Notes under the pieces: generated by a model
Database searches by the model: none
What the model was told of the DNA's origin: nothing
Seen by the model: only the letters and a program-made list of their open reading frames with translations
Position numbers and translations under genes: made by a program
Shown here: positions 1-5,744 of the stretch, piece after piece
Numbering within the stretch: the stretch's first letter is position 1
Layout: the number at the start of each line of letters is the position of its first letter
Source of the DNA: an uncultured Kiloniellales bacterium
Lineage (GTDB): Bacteria > Pseudomonadota > Alphaproteobacteria > Kiloniellales > JAKSDN01
Reading direction: 5' to 3'
Length of the DNA: 8,716 nucleotides
NCBI GenBank assembly: GCA_937974415.1
Contig: CALJXB010000337.1
Span: forward strand, 1 to 8,716

Positions 1-23
1 CAGTTGGAGCTTCGGGTCCTCGG

Positions 24-1721
24 GTGGTCGGTCCCGCGACAGGCGCGGTGCGGGACGTGCCTGCGGGAATCCCGCCGTTGCTCAGCCAGGCCGCCCAAGA
101 CGCCCAAGAACAATGGCCACCGGAACCCGAAGTACAGAAGACCGCCAAGAAAAAGAAGCTGCGGCGCTTGTTCGACGCCGCTGCGGCCGCCGTCGTGGCC
201 TTGTTTGCCGCTGTCGTCCTGCTGCAAGGGTTCGACCTCTGGTCCGAAAACCAGGTGTCGGAAGAAACCGAGGCCGCTGTAGCCACAGAAGCGCCCGAGC
301 CGCCCGGCGACGAACCGAACCCGGCGGTGACGATTCAATTGGAGGCGCCGAGCGACGTCGACCAGCGCGTGGCAAGCCTCCTCGAGCTGGCGAAGGAGCA
401 AGCCGCAAACGATGCCCGTTCGGGCGGCGGCAGCGATGACGCCTACCAGACCTATCACGAAATCCTCGCCCTCAAACCCGGATTTCAGCCGGCGCTCGAC
501 GGACTGCGCGAATTGGACGCCCAGCGCCTGGAGCAAGCGCGCCTGACCCAGCCGAACGCGCCGGAAGAACCGGGCGAGCCGGCCGTCATCGTGGTTCAAC
601 AAGAGGACGCAGCGTCCGTCTCACAGCCAGAGGAATCGGGGCAAGAGCCTGCGCCCGCGAAGCCGGTACAGACAGCAGCGATCCCGGCGTCGCCGAACGC
701 TGCACCCTACACCCATTGGGTCCGCCTGGGAGCGTTCCGGCGGCCGGAGAGCGCGCCGATCATGTGGAGCCGGCTGCAGCGCAGCCAATCCGACCTGCTG
801 GGTAGCCTAAGCCCCCAAATCACAAAAGCCAACGAGGGCGGAGACAGTCCCTTGTATCGCCTGCGCGTCGGGCCTCTGCCCAATGCCGCGGCGTCCCAAG
901 CTCTGTGCCGCAGCCTAATTGGGCGAGGCGTCGATTGCGTGGCGTTGAGAGTCGCAAGCGAAATCGCAGGCCGGCCGCAGCCCTCGCAGGCCGAAACCAC
1001 GGGCACGGAAGTGGCAAAGCTGGTTCCCGCGCCGGAGCCCGTCGACGATGGCAACGCGGATCTTTACAAACTGGCCTTGGCACACAGCCAAGACGGAGAG
1101 GCCTATTCGAAAGACGGCGAATATGAAAAGGCGCTGCAAGAATTCAACACGGCCATTCGGCTCAATCCGGGACTGGCCTCCGCCCACTACCTGCGCGGCG
1201 AGATCTATTTTCAGCGCGGCGACTATCAGCAAGCCATTCGGGATTTCACTCGGACGATCAATCTGGCGCCGGATTATACCTTCGCCTATTACAGCCGCGG
1301 CCTGGCAAACGAGAAAATGGGAGAAACCGAAGAGGCAATCCTGGATTTCACCCACACCGTCCGCCTCAAGCCGAGCTATGCGCCCGCCTACAATGACCGG
1401 GCGAAGGCCCTCTATAGCCTCGGCCACCTGAGAGAAGCATTGCGCGATTCCGAGCTTGCCATTTCGGTCGCGCCGGACACGCCGGCCTACCTCGCCACCC
1501 ATTCCTTGATTCTCGCCGCCCTCGGCCGCAGCGAGGGCGCTTTCGCGACCCTCGAGCAGGCCATGGCCGTGGCCAATGTCGATTGGATCAAGAGATACCA
1601 GCAAGCCATGTCGCGCGACGGCTACTACCGAGGACCCATTGACGGCCGTTACGGTCCGGCAACCAAGTCGGCCATGCGGGCTTGCCTGGTTTCCGGCTGC
1701 TCCATGGCGGACTGGAATTAA
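24..1721 (+). CDS. Membrane-anchored SPOR/TPR protein with C-terminal peptidoglycan-binding-like domain
   Basis: Probable cell-envelope protein with most of its mass in the periplasm. Seen (565-aa numbering): a basic stretch at 40-48 followed by one hydrophobic segment at about 51-69, predicting an N-in inner-membrane anchor; an acidic, Pro/Ala-rich linker; a SPOR domain at about 229-310 (starts HWVRLGAFR, ends RGVDC); at least four TPR-type units at about 347-510 (repeated A..Y.RG...G...EAI.DF...I.L.P pattern); and a C-terminal segment at about 524-556 (GYYRGPIDGRYGPATKSAM) like PG_binding_1 domains. SPOR domains bind glycan strands lacking stem peptides, usually at the septum, so a division or peptidoglycan-remodelling scaffold is inferred. 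The first candidate start is GTG at 24, but the frame is open to the left edge and no convincing ribosome site precedes it, so the true start may lie outside. No catalytic motif was seen. Confidence 0.87.
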   Translation: MVGPATGAVRDVPAGIPPLLSQAAQDAQEQWPPEPEVQKTAKKKKLRRLFDAAAAAVVALFAAVVLLQGFDLWSENQVSEETEAAVATEAPEPPGDEPNPAVTIQLEAPSDVDQRVASLLELAKEQAANDARSGGGSDDAYQTYHEILALKPGFQPALDGLRELDAQRLEQARLTQPNAPEEPGEPAVIVVQQEDAASVSQPEESGQEPAPAKPVQTAAIPASPNAAPYTHWVRLGAFRRPESAPIMWSRLQRSQSDLLGSLSPQITKANEGGDSPLYRLRVGPLPNAAASQALCRSLIGRGVDCVALRVASEIAGRPQPSQAETTGTEVAKLVPAPEPVDDGNADLYKLALAHSQDGEAYSKDGEYEKALQEFNTAIRLNPGLASAHYLRGEIYFQRGDYQQAIRDFTRTINLAPDYTFAYYSRGLANEKMGETEEAILDFTHTVRLKPSYAPAYNDRAKALYSLGHLREALRDSELAISVAPDTPAYLATHSLILAALGRSEGAFATLEQAMAVANVDWIKRYQQAMSRDGYYRGPIDGRYGPATKSAMRACLVSGCSMADWN

Positions 1722-1772
1722 CCGCCCGGCCAGCCGACTGAGCTCGGTCCACACCAGAGCGTCAGGCCAAAG

Positions 1773-1800
1773 GCGCGTCCGGAACGCAAACGGACGGCGC
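1773..1800. terminator. Hairpin between convergent genes, possible weak bidirectional terminator
   Basis: GCGC-GTCCG at 1773-1781 can pair with CGGAC-GCGC at 1791-1800 if one G (1796) bulges out, leaving a nine-base loop. It lies in the 81-base gap between two genes that converge, where a shared terminator is expected. There is no clear T-run on either side (only TTT on the minus-strand exit), so intrinsic termination is doubtful. Confidence 0.25.
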
Positions 1801-1802
1801 AC

Positions 1803-2246
1803 TCACTCGTCGTAAAATCTGACCACCCTCCGGCTGCCCGGGGAAACATGGGTGATGCCCGATGCGTCGATGCACTCGCGCTGGCTGACCAGCGCGCGGC
1901 GACCGTCGACCGTATCGACCGACGTCATGGTCCGGCAGGGCATGCCCCCCAGCGTGGTCGACGACTCCGAGTGTCGGCTTGGGCGCTCGGCATTGAACCC
2001 GCTCAGGGCCCTGCGCCGGTCGTCGCGGCGGATGTAGCTCGGATTGCGCAGCCGGCTTCGCCGCTCTGTGAAACCGCGTCCGCGATGGTGGTCGCGCTGA
2101 ATGTGGAGTCGAGACCCGGCCCGGTAGGAGTCCGAAGCGCGGCGGGAGTCGTAGCCCCGCGAGCCCGCCGACGCCGGACCGGAATCGGCGAGCGCGATCA
2201 GCAGTACGGCCGAAAGGCACGCGCTCAAGAGGCTCCCGTGTCTCAT
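1803..2246 (-). CDS. Small secreted arginine-rich protein, unknown function
   Basis: I do not recognise the family. Seen: 147 residues starting at ATG, with a clear Sec signal peptide (MRHGSLLSACLSAVLLIALA, predicted cut after Ala27 in an ASA-G context). A very Arg-rich, low-complexity middle (about 28-95) follows, then a more regular C-terminal part (about 98-147) with two cysteines, Cys104 and Cys125, and the ending SPGSRRVVRFYDE. The two cysteines could form a disulfide in the periplasm (inference). The product should be exported. It lies 131 bases downstream of the LapG-like protease on the same strand, so the two may be co-transcribed or it may have its own promoter in the gap. The signal peptide and non-random C-terminus favour this frame over the overlapping open frames on both strands. 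Confidence 0.62.
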   Translation of the reverse strand: MRHGSLLSACLSAVLLIALADSGPASAGSRGYDSRRASDSYRAGSRLHIQRDHHRGRGFTERRSRLRNPSYIRRDDRRRALSGFNAERPSRHSESSTTLGGMPCRTMTSVDTVDGRRALVSQRECIDASGITHVSPGSRRVVRFYDE

Positions 2247-2363
2247 GACTGCGGTCCGGTCAATCCTGATGGCGGGCAGCTCCGCCCCCGCCCAGCTTGC
2301 GATCGTAACACAGATCTACGCTGTTTTACCTGTGATCCCTTGGCTGGCGGGTCAAGGCCTTAC

Positions 2364-2376
2364 ACCAAGACTTGGT
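2364..2376. repeat. 13-base perfect palindrome just past the LapG-like stop codon
   Basis: ACCAAG-A-CTTGGT is a perfect inverted repeat with a single central base, starting one base beyond the stop codon (2378-2380) of the minus-strand protease gene. A one-base loop and no T-run make a terminator unlikely. It could be a protein-binding dyad in front of the next gene, but a chance occurrence is not excluded. Confidence 0.35.
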
Positions 2377-2377
2377 A

Positions 2378-3472
2378 TTAGGTTCGGCCGGTCGCGGCGG
2401 GCTTCACCACAAAACAGTCGACGCCCCGTGCTGAAAGGGTATCGCAAAGGGCTTTTGCCTGTCGTGCGCTCTGCGTGGCGCCGACCTGCAGAAGGTGGAG
2501 CTGTCCTCCGTCGCCGAAGCTCTGACTGAAGATATGGGGCTCGGACTTGGCGAGCAGGTCCCACTGGTCGCGCCAGACTCGTTGCCATAAGTCGTTGGCG
2601 TTCTCCAAAGAGCGGAAAGCGCCGATCTGTACCCGGTACTCCTTGGGGCTCGGCGTGGCCGGCGAGAAGACGGCCGCATAAAGCCGGGCAAACGAAGCGG
2701 CGCCATCCTGGCCAGGACGGACGGCGACTTCGTCGTGGAGATCTGAACGCCGGCCCGCCGCGGCCCGAATCAACGCCCACGACTTCGTTGCCGGGCGCCT
2801 CCCGGGCGAGCTCTCGATGTGGGCCCATCGCGCGTTCTCATTGAACGAAAAGACAGGGATGTAATTCTTGACTTCATCCTGCGGCCGGATGGGGCCATCC
2901 GCATTGTCGAGGATGTAGACCTTGTTATCCACGTAGGCCGCCAAAACAGCGTGGCCGAGTCCATCGGCCTTGTGCCTCAACAGGACGATGCGGAGCGAGT
3001 CGGCCGGCATACCCAAATGCCGCAGCAGGGCATACTTGAAGATGGCATAGTCCTCGCAATCTCCGGACCTGGCGAGAAACTCGAGCGGAGAAGCCCAGTG
3101 TTCGATCGTGTGGAAATTGGCCAGATCGGAGCGATAGGGCTGTCTGTTGGCCAGTCGATTGACCGCCATCAGCTTAGAGACCGGCCCAGTCCCGCGCAGC
3201 TTGGCGGTATTGGCCAGGAGCGCCGCCACCTCGCTTTCAGGGCAGCGGGCCAAAGACCTGGCGCACCGCGAAAGCACGCCCAGCGATTCGGCAACCTTGT
3301 CCGAAAACCTGTGCCACCCGCCAAGCGGCACGCCGCGAAACTCGATCGTGCCGAGGAGAAATGGCCGCGGCGTCTCGGACGACACGATTGCCCCGGCCGG
3401 CTGCGCCGCCCAAGCGGCCAACGCCGTGGCGACCACGGTCATATAGCAAAGCTTGCCGATGACTCGATTCAC
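2378..3472 (-). CDS. LapG-like (BTLCP, peptidase C93) periplasmic cysteine protease with C-terminal SPOR domain
   Basis: Seen: 364 residues; signal peptide at 1-28 (hydrophobic 9-24, AGA-I cut region); a transglutaminase-like cysteine protease core at about 40-225; a linker; and a SPOR domain at about 278-357 (EYRVQIGAFRS ... RGVDCFVV). The catalytic triad is visible as Cys139 in ARSGDCEDYA, His174 in GLGHAVLA and Asp189 in VYILDNADG, at the spacing typical of LapG. Asp138 and Glu140 flank the cysteine as do the calcium ligands described in LapG. Known relatives release surface adhesins by cutting after paired alanines near the adhesin N-terminus and are inhibited by LapD bound to c-di-GMP. 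Neither LapD nor an adhesin is in the window. LapG proteins normally end after the protease core, so the SPOR tail is the odd part and suggests septal targeting (inference). The GTG start is preceded by AAGAGGGGG seven bases upstream; ATG at codon 11 is a less likely alternative because it would shorten the signal peptide's n-region. Confidence 0.88.
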   Translation of the reverse strand: MNRVIGKLCYMTVVATALAAWAAQPAGAIVSSETPRPFLLGTIEFRGVPLGGWHRFSDKVAESLGVLSRCARSLARCPESEVAALLANTAKLRGTGPVSKLMAVNRLANRQPYRSDLANFHTIEHWASPLEFLARSGDCEDYAIFKYALLRHLGMPADSLRIVLLRHKADGLGHAVLAAYVDNKVYILDNADGPIRPQDEVKNYIPVFSFNENARWAHIESSPGRRPATKSWALIRAAAGRRSDLHDEVAVRPGQDGAASFARLYAAVFSPATPSPKEYRVQIGAFRSLENANDLWQRVWRDQWDLLAKSEPHIFSQSFGDGGQLHLLQVGATQSARQAKALCDTLSARGVDCFVVKPAATGRT

Positions 3473-3479
3473 GCGAATG

Positions 3480-3488
3480 CCCCCTCTT
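3480..3488 (-). promoter_or_regulatory. Ribosome binding site deciding the GTG start of the LapG-like gene
   Basis: On the minus strand AAGAGGGGG ends seven bases before the GTG at 3472. This purine-rich stretch at normal spacing supports the GTG rather than the internal ATG at 3442. Confidence 0.5.
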
Positions 3489-3494
3489 CTTTAT

Positions 3495-3522
3495 GGGTTC
3501 GGCGCGAAATGCCGGCGAACCC
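3495..3522. repeat. Inverted repeat in the leader of the LapG-like gene
   Basis: GGGTTCG (3495-3501) and CGAACCC (3516-3522) are perfect complements separated by 14 bases, with a possible inner GGC/GCC pair. The dyad sits only a few bases upstream of the ribosome binding site, so it could be an operator or a folded mRNA leader affecting translation of the protease. Confidence 0.55.
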
Positions 3523-3570
3523 TATGAAATTGCGGTCAACAAAAGATGAACCCTACCCACGGCCCGCACT

Positions 3571-3608
3571 GACGGCCGCATCCTCACGCCCCTTCGTGCG
3601 CGGCCGTC
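3571..3608. repeat. Two-stage stem-loop in the intergenic region
   Basis: GACGGCCGC (3571-3579) and GCGGCCGTC (3600-3608) pair over nine bases. Within the loop CACG (3585-3588) pairs with CGTG (3595-3598) around a six-base loop. CTGAC (3569-3573) and GTCAG (3609-3613) offer an alternative pairing. No T-run follows on either strand, so it does not look like an intrinsic terminator. Confidence 0.6.
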
Positions 3609-3704
3609 GTCAGCCGGAAACGCGGTCTCCGACAGACGCCCAGGCACCACTACAGGCGCACGCACATTCTGCCTTTGGTAATCTTCGAGACGGATTGTCG
3701 CCTT

Positions 3705-3749
3705 GTTGGCGCGATCGGTTCGGTTTGCCGACTTCTGGTTCGCGCCAAC
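3705..3749. repeat. Ten-base perfect inverted repeat
   Basis: GTTGGCGCGA (3705-3714) and TCGCGCCAAC (3740-3749) are exact complements 25 bases apart, with a possible inner stem TCGG (3715-3718) / CCGA (3728-3731). It is the longest perfect dyad I found in the region between the tad operon and the protease gene. Role unknown. Confidence 0.6.
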
Positions 3750-3773
3750 GCCTACCCCAAGGCTGCTAGGCGA

Positions 3774-3800
3774 GTGTTAATTCGTCTCCAAGGGTGTTAA
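3774..3800. repeat. Direct repeat GTGTTAA at 20-base spacing
   Basis: GTGTTAA occurs at 3774-3780 and 3794-3800, TTAACAC when read toward the protease gene. The exact 20-base period is close to two helical turns and would put both copies on the same face of the DNA, as in tandem regulator sites. Short enough to arise by chance. Confidence 0.4.
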
Positions 3801-3849
3801 CCCCTCGACCCGGGAAACTCACGAACGACTTCATGAACATCAACTGGCG

Positions 3850-3888
3850 AACAGCTTAGCAATACCAACGCCGCAATCAACAGCTTAG
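3850..3888. repeat. Ten-base direct repeat AACAGCTTAG
   Basis: AACAGCTTAG occurs at 3850-3859 and again at 3879-3888, period 29 bases. Located 41 to 80 bases beyond the tadG-like stop, in the AT-richest part of the intergenic region. Function unknown. Confidence 0.45.
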
Positions 3889-3910
3889 AAAAAGCGCCGG
3901 ATCGATCGGC
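3889..3910 (-). terminator. Possible intrinsic terminator of the tad operon
   Basis: Reading leftward after the tadG-like stop, GCCG (3910-3907) can pair with CGGC (3899-3896) over a seven-base loop, followed by GC and then five T residues (3893-3889). The T-run and position fit a terminator. The four-base-pair stem is short, so confidence is low. Confidence 0.3.
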
Positions 3911-3929
3911 CACGAGCGCCAGTGCCCGG

Positions 3930-5183
3930 TCACATGACGAGCCGGAGGTCCCTGAAGCCTGAGCAGAGCTCGAACATCATGTCTTCGAGATCGTCCGAGT
4001 TGGGCGTCCTGCGAAATTCGCCGGCGCCCCGCACCAGGCCCTCGAAGAAGGCTGCGGCGGCGTCATCGTTGCTCTCGTCGTAAAACAGCACGAAGACATC
4101 GTAGCCCTTGGACGCGGCGTCGTCCGCCGCCAGGTTGGCCATCTGTGCCAGATCGCCATCGGAACAGTCACCACCGCAAACGTGGTAGTGGTCCGATTCC
4201 GAGTAATCGATACTCCCACTGTTCCTTGTGTCCGGCCGGCCGTCGCCGACGATAACGATGGCCTGGCCCACGACGCCTGGTGCCGGCGTGTAAGAATCGA
4301 GTTGCTCTATGCCCCGTTCGAGTCCTATGCCGATGTGAGTGCCGCTACAGGGCGGCATTCCGAAACTGCCGCATCTATCGAGCATGTCGACGGCATCGGA
4401 CAACTCGACGTAAGTGGAAAGATTCTCCGGCAGGCCGACCGGCAGCATGGGCGTCATGATGTGGGACGTGCCGGTGAAGGTGGTCAGGCCCATTCTGGAT
4501 TCCGAGAAATTGTTCGACACGCAGTCGAGCATGGTTTGATCGGCCACCCGCGCGTCGCCGATCTCCTCGGCGAAGCTGCCGGTCACGTCTTGGACCAGAG
4601 CCACGTCCCAAGCGTCCGGCGCGCGCGCGTAGGCGACGGCCCTGGCTTCCATGTCGAGCCAACCCAAGCCAAGGATCGGGGCCAGGAAAAGATCGAGCCG
4701 GTTGCCGTTGACGGTCGACCTGCGGGTGGTGATCTCGACGGCGTTGAAGGGCGTGTCGCCTTCCGTCCAGGTCTCCGTCGCCGGGTCCCAATTGCCGAGC
4801 ACGATGTCGGAGCTGTCCAACACCGTGCCGTGGGTCTCCGGCGGCATGTTGTCCTCGGCGTATTCCACGGCCTTTTCGGTCGTCTCGGACAGATTCGGAA
4901 GATGCGGCGCCGCGGCGAGCGCGGCTGCGCTCGCGGTCACCTGAAGCAGATTGCGCTCGGAATAGGCATAGCTCATGTCGATGGCGAAGGCGCCCATCCC
5001 GAGGATAACGACCAAAGAGACCGACGAGAGCGCGGCGATGGCCCCGTCGGACTCGCGCAAAAACCGCTTGAGGAACGTAGTCTTGCCGCTCCGGCCACCG
5101 CCACTCTCACGACCTCGTCCGGCCGAGCCATGCCGGTCCGGCCGAGGAAGAGTTTCGCGGTTTCGCCGAGCGCGCCTAAACAC
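3930..5183 (-). CDS. tadG: TadG-like pilus-associated protein with VWA domain
   Basis: Likely minor component of the Flp/Tad pilus system. Seen (numbered from GTG 5183, 417 aa): a basic, poorly conserved N-terminus of about 40 residues; KRFLRESDGAIAALSSV leading into one membrane segment at about 51-70, then AIDMSYAYSERNLLQ, the usual Tad N-terminal pattern; and a VWA domain from about 193. The MIDAS looks intact: DVTGS at 199-203, Thr282 in SGTHIG and Asp314 in GDGRPD. Several extracytoplasmic cysteines are present, including a CGGDC cluster at about 336-340. Start choice: AAGGAGG lies directly against an ATG at 5189 (no spacing) but six bases from the GTG at 5183, so GTG is preferred. Either start overlaps the 3' end of the tadE-like gene, implying translational coupling. 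The symbol is by family resemblance; tadG homologues vary widely. Confidence 0.85.
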   Translation of the reverse strand: MFRRARRNRETLPRPDRHGSAGRGRESGGGRSGKTTFLKRFLRESDGAIAALSSVSLVVILGMGAFAIDMSYAYSERNLLQVTASAAALAAAPHLPNLSETTEKAVEYAEDNMPPETHGTVLDSSDIVLGNWDPATETWTEGDTPFNAVEITTRRSTVNGNRLDLFLAPILGLGWLDMEARAVAYARAPDAWDVALVQDVTGSFAEEIGDARVADQTMLDCVSNNFSESRMGLTTFTGTSHIMTPMLPVGLPENLSTYVELSDAVDMLDRCGSFGMPPCSGTHIGIGLERGIEQLDSYTPAPGVVGQAIVIVGDGRPDTRNSGSIDYSESDHYHVCGGDCSDGDLAQMANLAADDAASKGYDVFVLFYDESNDDAAAAFFEGLVRGAGEFRRTPNSDDLEDMMFELCSGFRDLRLVM

Positions 5184-5676
5184 AAGCATCCTCCTTTCGC
5201 ATGGTGACCTCTGCGGTCAGCGTCTTGCCTTCGAAAAAGCCGAATATGTCCATCAGCGCCGCCTGGGACGCATCGACTGAGATTCGCACCGTCGCCTTGT
5301 CCTCCGCCGGGCACTCGTCGCTAGCGTCGACGAAAAAATCCGTTCCCCAGAAGGTCAGGTAGGTGCAGGCGACATACTCGGCGGAGTCGACGATCGCCGC
5401 CTCTTGGGAATCGCACCTCACGGCCCCAGGGGAGAACGGCGCCTCGGTCACGGCCATCTCCCGGACAGCCTCGCGGGCCGCGTTGACCATGTTGTTCTCC
5501 ATGAACAGCGCGGTCGCGAAGGCGACAATGCTGAACAGGCATAAGATGAAGACCGGCAAGACAAGAACGAACTCAGAAGCGGCCGCCCCGCTCCGCGAGA
5601 AGGCGAACAAGATCATTCCTCTGGGTCGTCTCTTGGGTGCGCGCACGCTAGCACTCTGCCGCCGCACTTCCCTCAT
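5176..5676 (-). CDS. tadE: TadE-like minor pseudopilin
   Basis: Member of the TadE/TadF-like family, minor pilin-like proteins of the Flp/Tad pilus. Seen: 166 residues, a basic leader of about 29 residues, then SRSG-AAASEFVLVLPVF at 27-43. Gly30 followed by Glu35 (position +5) and Phe matches the site cut by TadV-type prepilin peptidases in Flp, TadE and TadF. The hydrophobic segment runs to about residue 59, then NNMVNAAREAVREMA, typical of TadE. Four cysteines (88, 104, 122, 165) lie in the extracytoplasmic part and may form disulfides (inference). ATG 5676 is preceded by GGAGGG six bases upstream; Met21 is a less likely internal start. It sits between the pilin gene and the tadG-like gene, overlapping the latter. 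TadF cannot be excluded as the closer relative. Confidence 0.85.
   Translation of the reverse strand: MREVRRQSASVRAPKRRPRGMILFAFSRSGAAASEFVLVLPVFILCLFSIVAFATALFMENNMVNAAREAVREMAVTEAPFSPGAVRCDSQEAAIVDSAEYVACTYLTFWGTDFFVDASDECPAEDKATVRISVDASQAALMDIFGFFEGKTLTAEVTMRKEDACV
5190..5196 (-). promoter_or_regulatory. Strong ribosome binding site for the tadG-like gene
   Basis: AAGGAGG on the minus strand, located inside the end of the tadE-like coding region. It is six bases from GTG 5183 and zero bases from ATG 5189, which decides the start in favour of GTG. Confidence 0.65.
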
Positions 5677-5702
5677 GTTCCGCCCTCCCCCGGACGAGGC
5701 GT

Positions 5703-5728
5703 TTCGGGTCCGGCCTTTCCGGCCCGAA
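5703..5728 (-). promoter_or_regulatory. Strong hairpin between pilin and tadE genes
   Basis: TTCGGG (5703-5708) plus CCGG (5710-5713) pair with CCGG (5719-5722) plus CCCGAA (5723-5728), giving ten base pairs with one bulged base and a five-base loop. There is no T-run, so it is more likely an mRNA-stabilising or partial-attenuation element that keeps pilin transcript high relative to the minor components than a full terminator (inference from position). Confidence 0.5.
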
Positions 5729-5744
5729 GAGGCCTCATGTACGT

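Larger units (their letters stand above)
3473..3929. other. 457-base intergenic region with three inverted repeats and two direct-repeat pairs
   Basis: No convincing gene is seen here; the long plus-strand open frame that crosses it is mostly antisense to the protease gene. It should hold the promoter and leader of the LapG-like gene (read leftward) and the 3' end of the tad operon. It contains perfect inverted repeats at 3495-3522, 3571-3608 and 3705-3749, a TTAACAC-type direct repeat at 3774-3800, a ten-base direct repeat at 3850-3888, and a short GC hairpin next to five A residues at 3889-3910. No strong -35/-10 pair was recognised. A TTGACC on the minus strand (about 3534-3539) has no good -10 partner. 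Confidence 0.6.

Noticed and set aside
915..1802. A 295-codon minus-strand open frame opposite the TPR protein
   Set aside because: Antisense to the SPOR/TPR gene; its regular pattern simply mirrors the TPR repeats.
1848..2381. Plus-strand open frame opposite the small secreted protein
   Set aside because: No signal peptide or conserved pattern, while the minus-strand frame has a clear signal peptide; low-complexity Arg/Ala content fits a shadow.
2819..3769. A 316-codon plus-strand open frame across the protease gene and intergenic region
   Set aside because: It is mostly antisense to the LapG-like gene, whose catalytic motifs and signal peptide are clear. The translation has no recognisable domain and high GC makes long shadow frames common.
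3774..3801. Possible CtrA binding site (TTAA repeats)
   Set aside because: The two TTAA cores are 16 bases apart rather than the seven of the CtrA consensus, so only half sites are present.
4182..5207. A 341-codon plus-strand open frame opposite the tadG-like gene
   Set aside because: Antisense shadow of a gene with intact Tad and VWA motifs; the product shows no family features.
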